Below, in pieces: positions 48,979-60,200 of a stretch of DNA of 64,000 nucleotides. The notes beneath the pieces were generated by a model. That model was given only the letters and a program-made list of their open reading frames with translations, was not told where the DNA came from and did no database searches. A program made the position numbers and the translations under genes. The DNA is from Grifola frondosa (Eukaryota; Basidiomycota; Agaricomycetes; Polyporales; Grifolaceae): positions 372,001-436,000 of the forward strand of contig LUGG01000018.1 in assembly GCA_001683735.1 (NCBI GenBank), written 5' to 3'. Each line of letters opens with the position of its first letter. Position 1 is the first letter of the stretch.

Positions 48979-50550
48979 ATGTTGCGTGCGTTTCATCTTA
49001 GAATTCTACACTATGTATTTTTGATCGCTCTAATCCTTGACAGAGAGCTATCTCAGTCTGAGACGTCCTCCCTGAAGACGTCATCCGCGTATGATTCTCC
49101 TTCGTACTAGTCAGCATATCTTCATGCTGATGATTTCTCCAGATTAGCAAGGAACACAACGTTATTTGCGACTTGGAGAGATGATGTTAAAATTAGGATA
49201 AGAGCTTCCCCTTGCATCGAGGCGAATACACTCTACGAACAGCTTCGTGAATTCGAACCGCCTAGGTGGCTGAATGATATTGAAGTTAGCCTCTATTTTC
49301 CTCAGTCTATTTTTCAGGGTTTCCTAACTGCTATTCCAAAAGGTGCCTGAACAGGTATATAAAGGTCAAGGAGACTACTTTCGGCAATTGAAGGAGTGGG
49401 GTGACTCATCCGCGGTCAATGCGGATACATACAACCTCCGCACGTTATTACCGACACTCTGTTACTCTTTTCTCAAGATTAAGAACAGCACACTCAAAAA
49501 TGAGGCATCGCAGAGGCGGGGAATAGACGACATCATCGAATTTGCCTTCGGAGTGGAGAAATATAGACTTGACATCCTGTAAGCGATAAGCGTTCTCTTC
49601 AGTCAGGTCGGGCACTGACGTGATATTCAGCATTAAGTCACCGATACGACTTCGCGAGAGCCCAAACATTGCAGTCAGTCCAAATGCTATCGCTGACATC
49701 TTGGTTACATTCCCTGTCACCAACCTCGAGGGGTCCGTCCTGGTGGATGACTTCTTTGAGGCTGCTGGTTCAGCCGCCGCGCCCAATGCTTGGTGGTCCC
49801 CTACTCCTCCTCGCTATATCTCTGTGATCGTGTTTCCCAGCGAATACAAAAGACCGGATCTGGTCACCAATTGTAACCAAGTTATCATCGATTTCTGTAC
49901 TGCCCAGTCCCAGCGCCGATCACTTGGCGCAGAGAATGATATCATATTTGGTATGGCGGCTGCTCGTGGTGAAGCCGTCGTCTATTCATGTTGGTGGGAG
50001 GGTGATGTATATCATCTGTGCTCTTTCACGGTTAGGATATATCTAATGGCTTTGGTGCTCAGACGATGTGTTGCGCAGAATATGAAGCATGGACGTTAAC
50101 CGATCCGAGACAATTCATCGGGTTCTATGTATTCCTTTGCAATCTGGCTGACCATGCTCAGAAAAGCATTCAAACCATGTTTGCTTCGTATCAAGCGAAA
50201 GATCACGTTACTGCACTGACAACACACCTCTGGCGCCGCGAGATCCTTCTCCCAAGCAAACTTATAAACGGTCGAGACTTTCGGATGGTAGCGGTGACGA
50301 TCGCCAGGCCGGCGGGAGTGGAGACGTAGGCCGGGACGATTTGGAGCCAGCAGAAGAGCGCGAATATGGGCATGCAGTGAACTTGTGGCAGGCGGAGAAG
50401 AAACGGGCATTAGATCAAGTAACTGATTCTAATGTTTCACTCAGCAGAGACCATGTCAAGAAACTTAAGAGGTCGCTCGCTCAGCCTTCAGACGGGAACG
50501 AGGCCTTGACGATTTCCGTGGAGAGTTGGCGGTCGAGCGTAGTTGCGTAG
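48979..50550 (+). pseudogene. Family X, copy C (inverted, broken)
   Basis: Third copy, on the opposite strand to A and B. The ATG at 48979 and N-terminus MLRAFHLRILHYVFLIALIL are kept, as is the first intron (GTATGA donor). The A-run near 49339 has four A where the intact copy has five, shifting the frame. A second shift lies near 50236, where LWRAPDPPPK of copy B becomes LWRREILLP. The EYKRPDL motif and the SWRSSVVA terminus are present. No FunK1 or F-box sequence accompanies it; homology begins at about 48950. Confidence 0.85.
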
Positions 50551-51389
50551 ATACTATACATAGTGTCATTCATAGCGTAATTATCTATTGTTGTAGTACA
50601 AAGCAGTACCCTTCCCAACAGCCTTATTGATACGAATGCAGAGTCTACAGATTCTGAGAGCACGGATAGTATGGAGTCCGGGACGCGAGCCTCGCCGAGG
50701 TGGGTAAGAACCATGTCCAGTAAATCGTTCACTGAGACCGGCTGCGGTACCCATGCATTCACGAGCACTGCTAGTGCTGGTAAAATAGCCTTTTCACGCT
50801 GGTTGTAGGACCAACAAAAGATGATAAGTTGTATGAGACATGTGAATGGCGATTCCGAGAGCCATGTGCATGAAACAAGCAGGGTACTCACACCCTGCTG
50901 AGGATTCTGCTAGTAGCAGCTCCCATCGATAAGGTGTTAATTCTACGTCCCTTTCACTTGCTGACATGTTAATTTTCGATTTACTACAGTCAACTACTCA
51001 ACATTCAACGTTCAATGTTCAACGTTCAAACGTTCGACAGTCGTCGTGTAAACAACTACAGAACTTAGATGTGCGGTGGCGCTTATAAGCGGTACTACCG
51101 CTTACATTAATGATCGATCGGGATATCGCCGCTTTATGGAAACAGAGAGTGATATGCTCGAATTGTGGCGGATTGTTTGGTTGTGCCGCGCGGCATCCAT
51201 GGAGACCCCGAAAATCCCCAGGTCCTATGTTGTCAATAAGTTCTGTTCATAGACTCGCATCGCCTGCATCTCCTCCTACTTATGTTAAGTGTTTTTATTC
51301 GTTCGCTCCCAACATTGACACTTGATAAGTCAGCAGGACTCCCATTGAGTTGTTCCAGGTGTTTTGACCATCCTGCATGAGCATGCTCC
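50551..51389. other. Spacer with simple repeats
   Basis: A minus-strand frame at 50640-50890 is protein-like (VNDLLDMVLTHLGEARVPDS) but has no start or end and is unassigned. A run of TTCAACGTTC-like units lies at 51001-51038 and a 9+1+9 palindrome at 51086-51104. Confidence 0.4.
51001..51038. repeat. AACGTT-rich tandem motif, copy 2
   Basis: Degenerate tandem units of TTCAACG. Confidence 0.75.
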
Positions 51390-52380
51390 ATGCCCACTTT
51401 CACCTATGCAACCAGCAGGTGTTCCCTGGACACCTCGCTTCCTCCGTTCCTCTCTACGGTGCGCGAGTCGCTTGCCGGGTCGACAACTTCCTCACACTGG
51501 GACCCGATCCGTGGACAGGTGTTCCTGGGTAACTCGAACGATGTGCCACTCCCTCCAGACTGGAGGATACGGATGTGCCCATTGCGGGAGGACGACGGAG
51601 AGGATGCGTTCGACTGGTGCACGAATGACCCCGCATAGGGGTTCGGGTACGACACCTGCACCGAACGCCCGACTACGCACCTTTCCCGACGTCTGCGCAC
51701 CTGCGTGCGGCGGAGGAGCACATGCAGATTCCGGACAGGCGGTCGGTGGAGAAGTGTGTCGCGGAGATGGACGACAACCCGGAGACGATGAAACACGTAT
51801 ACCTCCCCACCCGCACCCGAATGCTGCGTACGTCGTGCGCCTCCCGTTACCCAGCTCGCCGGCGTTATCGGCCGTCCCCTTTCTAACCAACCGCTGCCCC
51901 GACCGCCACCCACGTACAATCGCAGCTGGCGCCTTATCTTCCAGGTCATCGGGTGGGATATCCGCATATGTTCGGCTGGAGTCCACACCAGGATTCCACC
52001 CCGGCTCTCTCCCACCGCCAAGCTCATTCCCCTCGTCGTTCTTTCCCTCTTCCGCATCTCCACAATCTGCGTACACTTGCATGCGTTCCACCTCGGTGAT
52101 GTTTCTACCTTCTTCCCCCGCCTCATCATCATGTTCCTCGTCCTCCACGGCCCCTACATCCCGTCTCGCGGTGCACACGCCCCGCGAAGCTGCTCATATA
52201 CTCTGCAGACGGGTACATGGAGTCGTCCGTGCTCGCGCTGAGCATGCTCATGTCGCTCCCAGAGGCGTACCTCATGCTGCAGGCCGAGAAGTGGAGAAGT
52301 TTCTTTGTGTACCAGAGTGACCTCAGCCTGTTGTGGCGGATCAAGGCGCGGGCTGGAAAAGGATCACGCAGCAAGCAAAG
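51390..52380 (+). pseudogene. Pps1-like dual-specificity phosphatase fragment
   Basis: Text typical of basidiomycete Pps1-like phosphatases appears in changing frames: SSHWDPIRGQVFLGNSNDVP (51500-51560), EDAFDWCTNDPA, MDDNPETMKHVYLPTRTRML, then LLIYSADGYMESSVLALSML and LPEAYLMLQAEKWRSFFVYQ to 52330. A short deletion removes residues between SMLMS and LPEAYL, and several shifts separate the blocks. The downstream catalytic phosphatase domain with the HCxxGxxR loop was not found. In intact proteins the fragment seen here is the N-terminal, non-catalytic half. It cannot produce an active enzyme. The family name is my recognition without a search. Confidence 0.6.
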
Positions 52381-54007
52381 GCAGGACAACATTCAAAAGG
52401 CGAGCAGATCCATGGAGTCATGCGGCGGAGGCAAGGATGCCGACGAGATCGGGTTCTCGATACTAGTGCGGCAGCTGCACATCAACAACATGGAGGCGCA
52501 CATCTACACCTTCGGAAGGGCCGACGCCCAACTCCGACGGAACTGGAGCACCAATCAAGGCAGCTTCGTCATGGTGTCGGAACAGAATTGCTGGACACAT
52601 GTACACAGGCCGTACCAGCGCGAACGGCCTCTGGGATGGTGGTCGTGCATTGCTGTTCTGCTCCCATGCCGATCCTGATCCTGATACCCCGCGTATGGCA
52701 CAGTCAGCTCGCGCTGTCGCTGCTCCACTTCCCGTCAGACTGCGTGCATACGCTCAACTACCCGATGAGCAACGTCAACCTCTACATCACGAGGCTCAAC
52801 ATTACATTCGACAGATTCCACACGAGTGCTCACGCGCAGGGTACGTATGCGTGCGCTGAGATTTCCTGTGTACAGACCTGTGACGCTGAGCTCCTGCGTC
52901 AATCAATATCGCTCATCCGGGAAAGGTCGATGACGTCGAAGGTTGATTGGGGAGGTGTGTTCTTTGATACACTGGCAGACATTTTTACCTGCACGCTATG
53001 ATTGTTGTGTATTGGTACGGCCGAGCGCGGACATCATGACCAGGGATGGAGCTCGGCAAAGGTGGTGGAAGTGGACTGCTAGCGATGCGAGCGGGTGTGT
53101 GAGCAGCATCGTGTTGGAGCAGACGAGCATCCGTTGCATGCTTTCGGCATACAATGATGTATGACGCTATATGTACTCATATGCCTTGCAAATGTTAGAG
53201 AATATTCACATCAAGGCAGCTCTGTTTTAAAGGCAGCACATGGATTGATTCCAGCCAAGTACTACAATTTTCGTAATGTCCTCTACTTGCTGTAGAAGTA
53301 AGCTCCAAAGCAAACTCGGACACCAGAGAGAAGAGAGAAAGCGGCAGTGCTCGCAGAACCCATGTTGCGAAGACAGAGAAATTAGGGAAGGTGGCAAAGA
53401 GAGGATTCATGGGGTCCTACCCAATCGGCATCACATGCCGGCTCCTTTGTTTGTTGCATATCACTCCCTGTTAGAGCATATCACTCTCTGTTTCCATACC
53501 GCTTTGTTCTGTTCTGTTCTCAACTGCTGCCTACATGTGTACCAAGCGCCTTTTAACATTCAGCACAACCTTGACCCAAGTACTCTCGACACCTCTATCG
53601 CTACGAACCTATATTTCGATATTAGTAGCCGGCTAAGCTTTCGATTTTCACCATTTCATCTGGGTTCTAGTTGTCTCGCTCATCGAACCAGCCGCTCAGC
53701 GACCCTTTACAGGTTCGACTTGCGGAGTCGCATGGTTACCGCATAGCAAGTAGCACAACTATACTCACAAGTCAAAATCCCATGCAGTCTGATCAGGTGT
53801 GATTGTGTATTTCTTCAGGTTCCAGTATTGCTATGCGAGGCTTGCGCACTTCGTGGACCTTGACAGTTATAGGTCCACTTTTGTGGAGTTTTCCGTTTTA
53901 TGAACGCAGACGGGATTGTATATGAGGCGCGGGCCTCATCCCAACTGAAGTCACAAGGTGGCGCAGACGCCACGCTGCGAACGCCACTTACAACCTAGGA
54001 ATATAGG
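52381..54007. other. Intergenic stretch, nothing recognised
   Basis: Frames of up to about 220 codons (for example from 52333) lack family similarity and overlap in conflicting frames. No tRNA fold was found. Confidence 0.4.
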
Positions 54008-54013
54008 TATAAA
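54008..54013 (+). promoter_or_regulatory. TATA box of the 54174 gene
   Basis: TATAAA lies 161 bp before the ATG. It is in the left arm of an imperfect inverted repeat (about 54003-54046: ATAGGTATAAAGG and CCTTTTACCTAT). Confidence 0.4.
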
Positions 54014-54173
54014 GGCTCGCACAAACAGACCTTTTACCTATAACCTCACCATTGGCTCAGGTATTGTCATAATCTTTTGAAAGCCGCGGCATACACTTAT
54101 TACTGATATTTATGTCCTTATCTTGTGGATTTGCACTACACTCTGTCCCAAGAATCTTCCTGGGCCGATAACT

Positions 54174-54848
54174 ATGCTACAGATGTCTATTGCACATCAA
54201 CGTGAGGCGACCTTTCAGGCCTTGACAGAGCCGCCACCGTTGTCGCCTTCACTTGCGGTTAGTTGATACTTAGCCTTTGATTTTTCATTTACAAATTACG
54301 AACCGATATGCGGTCAGGATATGACATCCGGCCAAAATGAATCCGACGATTCAGCATCGACGTGTTCGGATTTCTGGGACGATCAAACTGTTGTCGATGG
54401 GAGCCCAGAAGAACAGAGGCGGAGGTCAGAACAGTTCATTGACCTTGATAAGCTCACCGACGAACAATTGGATGAAGCACTTCTTGCCGGTGTTGAATCT
54501 TGTGGTGTTCGTCCTGCGTGGTACATTAAAACCGCTCTCAACTGGGATCGACTGTCCCCGGTGTCTGACAACCAATCCTCGAATAATATACCTCTCGCCG
54601 AAGATCGACGCAGAGCGATGTTGATAGATGGAGATCGTCTAAAGGACCTGCGCAACGCTTTGCGTGTTGCGATCGAACCGAGGACAGCGGGCGATAGATT
54701 GTGGATCTTCTTATATGTAGATCCGGAGCTCGAAAGTGATGAAAGGCTCATATATAGAGGACCTTGTATACATCATGGGATCTCTCTTCTGGTGGGATTC
54801 TCAACGTCGCACCCGATGAGACATGGAGACAAGGATATGCAGAGATAA
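54174..54848 (+). CDS. Hypothetical acidic protein, 204 aa
   Basis: Exon 1 (54174-54257) starts MLQMSIAHQREATFQALTEP. A 60-nt GT-AG intron (54258-54317) joins in frame to exon 2 (54318-54848), which begins DMTSGQNESDDSASTCSDFW. The protein is acidic with runs of Asp, Glu and Ser and contains LDKLTDEQLDEALLAGVESC and RLWIFLYVDPELESDERLIY. No family is recognised. A TATA box upstream and one clean intron support it. Confidence 0.55.
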
Positions 54849-55169
54849 ATACGATATTTAAATTTTCGGAGGGTAGACCTTACTTGTTAGTGAGGTATCA
54901 ACAGGAATCTCAGCTGTTCTGAAAAGTGCACTCCTCAGAAGTGAGCATATCATGGCTGAAATACTTCTCAGCTTATCGAACAATGAGAAACGATGTAGTA
55001 TCTCAAGTCGGATCCCAGCACTTGGAGAGTAGTCCTGCATAACATATCTTTGTCATGAGGCCTTGCAGTTCAAAGAAAACATCTTTAATCGGTACAGTTA
55101 TTGAAGGACCTCAATCTGTCATGGGTAACGTGGCGGGAAATGGAACGGTGAATTTCAAGCATGAGCTCA

Positions 55170-57092
55170 CTATTGTACATCGTCCTCCCCATAACTACTT
55201 CCATCATCCTCTGAGTCATCCTCCATAGTTTTTGATGGGGAGCTCTTCGCCCGACCCTTACCTTTCGTCTTACCCTCTTTCTTCCTCCCCCTTGCATCGC
55301 TCAAGCCACTTGCAGTCCTCACGACTTCACCAATCTCGGCGGCCCATTCTTTCAGCTGATCCAATTCTCCATCAGTCTTCTTCTTTGTATTCGAAGTAGC
55401 GGAAATGCGATTGAGGACCTCCACCCTCCTTCCTCCACACCTCCATCCCGCTACCCGGTCTATCGAAGGCCGGCGTCTCGAGGATGAGCGGAATATCCTT
55501 CGTGCGTGGGTCTGTCACGATGTGTGCAAAAGTTGTCAAGCCGAGGTGACCGCTGTAATTGAGGTCGTCAGGAAGCGAACACGTCAATTAAAGCTGAGCA
55601 TACAGGCCGATATTCTCGTGTCGATCCTTCTTACTTCCCAAAATCGCTTTCGAGTCGTTGATATGCATACCGCGGAGATACGGCAGGCCTACCTCGCGGT
55701 CAAATTCCGCCACTGCGTTTGAAGCATGAGTCATATTGCTCGTTGTGCTCGACCGAAACACATACAGGTAGAACTACAACAGAGTCAAGATATGAACAGA
55801 TGAGCAGAGGGGGGAAAGGAATGCACATACTCCCAACCTTCTTTCGTCGTAATGTCATACCCCTGCGACGGATGGCTGTCAATATCTTAATAGCAAGTTG
55901 ATCATCCAGACTTACCGCGGCGAACGTGTGACCTACAATTGATAAAAACCTTGACCCATCAGCTATCTATGGTCATATAAAAGCATAACGTACAAGTATC
56001 TAGGCACACGCCAACCCTGCTTTTATCATTCACTTGTTGTATGATCGACCCCAGCTCGGAGAAATTGGATCCGAGGACATGTCCTGCACCAGCCTTGGAG
56101 GTCGTCTCATATTCAATAGGATACGCTGAAAATGCAAAGCAACGAACCATGTTCTCCAAAACTATTACGACAGTCTTAGTTTCTTCATGTGCATTATTGA
56201 TGCACTCGGCTATGTAAGAAAGGGACTCTTCTGGCGATGCAAGGCCTACGGTAGACCCCGGACTATCTCAATAATATGAGCGGTACATCAGATATGATGA
56301 GAATAGGGGCTGCCTACTGAAAGTTATAGAGGAGTAAACCCAGCTCCTCGCACCGCCGCAAGTCATCCAGGAAGCATTGATATGATTTCTCTCGCTTTTC
56401 CCTGAATACTCGCTTTTTTAACCAAGGAGGCAACAAGGCAGCTCATCAGCTACCTACTGGTCAGGGTTGCCGAGATTAACAAGGTAGCTTCCATGTGGTA
56501 GGATATGAGTTGGAGAGTATCCAAATGCTTTCATACGCGTTTTGAAAGCAGTGATAGATTCAGCAGTAAGAGGAGGCGATGTCCACTTGCGTTGCGACTT
56601 CAGGAAAATAGCAAATGCATTCGCACTGATGATGGTTACAACGCTAAGCATGAGGATAGTCTTCGCCGCTCGCATTGAATGGTGGACATCATACCCAATA
56701 GAAGCAGCATTTATAATAGAATTCTCCACTCCACCCGCTGAAGATACGTGCGGGCCTATCTTCCACGCATTCGATACCCTGGGCGCAAAATCTTCCGGTG
56801 TTGGTTCTATTTCATGTATCTTCTTCCGTTTGGGGACCTTGGACGCCTGAGCCACAGTTGCTTTCGATAGATCAGAAACTGAAACGTCGTTTACTTCCTT
56901 GTGTTGTTTCGTCGTACGTTTGCGTTTGGCGGGCCTCGGCCTATCGTCAGAATCTGAAAGCCGAAGCTGCGCGGAGCGGCGGTCTCTGACGTTGGAAGTC
57001 ACGGAGCGAGCAATAGAGCTAGATGGCTTGAGTTTCCCAGCAGAGGCAAGGAGACGAGAGCTGCGTCGAAGAGGAGTGTCGACTGGGATCAT
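55170..57092 (-). CDS. APN1: AP endonuclease, endonuclease IV family, with a 1-nt insertion near the 3' end
   Basis: APN1 incises abasic sites in base-excision repair using a TIM-barrel zinc centre. The ATG at 57092-57090 starts [15 protein letters not shown], followed by a basic nuclear-type extension with KRKRTTK and VPKRKK. The catalytic part begins [20 protein letters not shown]. Metal ligands are seen in [35 protein letters not shown] and LETPAF. Introns between them are GT-AG and in frame. At 55424-55426 an extra G (minus strand GAGGGTGG, family GAGGTGG) ends the frame at 55372 with an altered 19-residue tail. Without it the frame continues as [20 protein letters not shown] to 55170. 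The catalytic residues all precede this point. It is divergent from SMC1 and shares a 184-bp promoter region. Confidence 0.88.
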
Positions 57093-57276
57093 TTTGAAAG
57101 GAGGACTTGATGAGTGGCGGGTGAAGGCGCGTTCCGAGCAGCCACAGACGCGTCGCCCTTTCTGGATCTCAACCACCACCAGCTTGTGGCTGCGTTCATC
57201 ACACAACTCGCGATACACTTAACTCGCGATACACTTTTCCGCCAATATAATTCACCTTGACTGATACGACGGCATT
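57093..57276. promoter_or_regulatory. Bidirectional promoter region, APN1 and SMC1
   Basis: Two housekeeping genes diverge from these 184 bp. TAACTCGCGATACACTT occurs at 57219-57235, and the end of its unit (AACTCGCGATACACTT) is also read just upstream, so the unit is a direct repeat. Confidence 0.5.
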
Positions 57277-60200
57277 ATGCCTCTCATTCGCATCGAAGTG
57301 TGCGACTTCAAATCATACCGCGGCCACCAGACCATAGGTCCGTTCCGCAACTTCACTTCTGTGATTGGACCCAATGGCGCAGGCAAATCAAATCTCATGG
57401 ACGCCATCTCCTTTGTTCTTGGAGTAAAGAGTGCACAACTCCGGAGTAGCCAGCTCAGGGACCTCGTCTACCGCGGGAGGCGACTCGCGCGGAACCCGGA
57501 TGGAGAGGAGTCCGAATCAGCTCAGGATGAAGAGGAGGACATTGAGGGAGAAGGTGAAGGTACAGCAAAGAAAGCTTGGGTTCTTGCTGTCCTTGAGGAC
57601 TCTGCGAAGAAAGTTTGGAAGTTCCAGCGAACGTGAATTGCCTTCATCATGCTCAATTGGACAATGCTCACGCGTTTGATCTTAGCATATCTACGACGGG
57701 AGCGTCTGAATACAAGCTCAACAACAAAGTTGTGACATATTCCGTGTATAACAATGCCCTCATCGACCACAACATTCTCGTCAAAGCGAAGAACTTCCTT
57801 GTGTTCCAAGGAGACGTCGAGGCTGTGGCCTCGCAGTCGCCGAAAGAGCTTTCTCGGCTCATTGATCAGATCAGCGGCTCGCTGGAGTTGGCGGGCGAGT
57901 ACGAAAAGGCGAAGGCAGCGCTCGACCGTGCGACGGAGAACGCGACGTTCAACTTCACAAAGCGCCGTGGGATTGCAGGCGAGATCAAACAGTACAAGGA
58001 GCAGAAAGGCGAGGCAGAGCGGTTCGAGGGGTTCTGTCAAGAACGGGTGAGACTCATATGCGTAGGCTTGGACATATACTAATCAATTGCTTCAGGACGA
58101 GCTCATCCTCCGGCGCCTTCTATTCAAATTGTATCATATTCAGGAGTCGTTGGAAGAACATGCGCGTGAGATCAAGACACAGAACAAGGCGCTTGCAGGT
58201 CTTAGAGACGAGCAGCGCAAGCACGACAAGGCACTCGAGGACGCACGATCAGACCAGGCAAAGGCACGCACCTCGGTAATGCAGAAGGAGAAGAAGATCA
58301 AAAAAGCTGAGAAAGTTCTGGAGAATAAGGTGTGCATTGCCACCCCATCCTATCATGACCGGTCTGACGATGTGGTCTTATCAGAGGCCAGAGCTTGTCC
58401 AGGTGGACACACAAGTCAAGCACTCCGAGCGCAAGCAGGAGAATGCTCGGAAAGAGATCGAGCGAGTAACAAAAGCTTCGGATCAGCAGAAAGCTCAGTT
58501 GCAATCGCAGCTGGTAGATCTGGAGACCGTTAAGAAGGCGGCTGATGCTGCTCAAGGTAAGCGGGCTCGTAAAAGTGTAATCACGTTTCTGACGATGGCT
58601 TGGCCTGCATGTTTAGAGGCACAAAGAAAAGCTTCACGAAATAACCTTTCTCTAAGCGAGGAAAGTCTTGAGGAGTATCGCAAATTGTAAACGCGTGGTC
58701 CTGTTGTTAGATATTTGCAGCTGATATGGCATACAGGAAGGCAGCTGCGAGTGTACTTGCGGTCGAAGAACGCCAAGCTCTCGAGACACTCACGCGAGAC
58801 GAGAAGACGGCGGCACGGACTCTTGCTCAACTGAAGGACAAGCATGACCAGCAGACTCAGAAGCGCGAGAAGGTCGCAGAAGATGTTAGAGTGCAGGGTC
58901 AGAAGAAAACTGAGGTCAGTTGCCACATCTCCAGTCTCTCCCACTCAGCTGCGATAGCTGACGAATGTACAGCTTGAGGGCAAGGTCACAGAACTGAACG
59001 AGGAACTGACAAAAGTCCGACAAGAGTATGAAAATCAGCAGTCGGAACGGACGAGGATCACGTACGTCTCCACAACGGCATAGTCTCATGATTTTGACGT
59101 CTTATCTCTCGCAGGCAACTGGAGACGGAAATCAACGAGAAACTCGTTGATATTCACAACAAGCTCCTGCAGGCAGGCGTGGACCAGCAAGAGTCTGCTC
59201 GAGAAGCGAAGCTGAAAGAGACACTGGCGAACCTGCAGCGGATCTTCCCAGGCGTGCGCGGTCGCGTAATCGACCTCTGCAAGCCGACACAACGCAAATA
59301 TGAAACAGCGGTTTCTGTTGTTCTCGGTCGGAACATTGATGCTGTAGTTGTTGACGAGGAAAAAACTGCGATTGATTGCATCGAGGTTTGTTCTGCCATC
59401 CTTCCGATATTCTGACTGCCTCTTACAAAGGTGCGGGGTTTGATTTACTAGTACATGCGGAACCAGCGCGCTGGGCAGGCGACGTTTATTCCGTTAGACA
59501 CAATCCAGGTGAAACCCATCAACGACAAATTCCGGTCGTTTGCCAAAGGCACGCGTCTCGCAGTCGACGTCATTCAGTACGAATCCGCTGTGGAGCGGGC
59601 GATACACCATGCGTGCGGAAATGCACTTGTATGCGACACTCTGGAGATTGCACGATACGTCTGCTACGAGAAGGGGCAAGAGGTCAAAGGCGAGTATCAT
59701 CAAGCGTCTTTCTTGGAGCAATCGTTGATGAACATAAGCAGCCGTCTCCCTGGAGGGAACGGTCATTCATAAGACTGGTATGATTACTGGTGGGCGGACC
59801 TCGAGTGGGAACGGACGCAAGTGGGAAGAAAAGGACGTGCAAGGTGAGCCTCGTTGAATTCTAGATGTGAATGTGTTTCAGGGTTATTTATTCAATATTA
59901 CGCCACAGGTCTCCAGCGAGTGCGCGACAATCTGTTGGGCCAGCTTCGGGAATTGAATAAGTCCAAGCCCCGTGGGAAGGCAGACGACAATCTGGTTGCG
60001 GAAATCAATCGCATTGAGGCTGCTCACGGTATCGCGAAGGATGATCTGGTACGTTCACCTTGCTTCCATCGTACCTGCATGGTTCCTTAACATCCTGTTG
60101 AATTTTAGAATGCATGCAAACTCCGACTGAATGGTATGAAGGACGAGTTAAAGCATCTGGACCGGGAGATCAGGCAGATTGCGCCAGAGCTCAAGAAAGT

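Noticed and set aside
51364..52320. Continuous frame of 318 codons
   Set aside because: It has biased Pro/Ser/Arg content and no family similarity, while Pps1-like text runs through the same bases in other frames.
53690..53750. tRNA-like text with GGTTCGACTTGC
   Set aside because: No A-box, acceptor stem or anticodon arm can be paired around it.
55840..55910. Second frame break in APN1 near the GWE segment
   Set aside because: Using the acceptor after ACGAG gives an in-frame join, so the region can be read without an error.
59690..59741. Frameshift in SMC1
   Set aside because: A GC-AG intron restores the conserved sequence exactly, so no lesion is needed.
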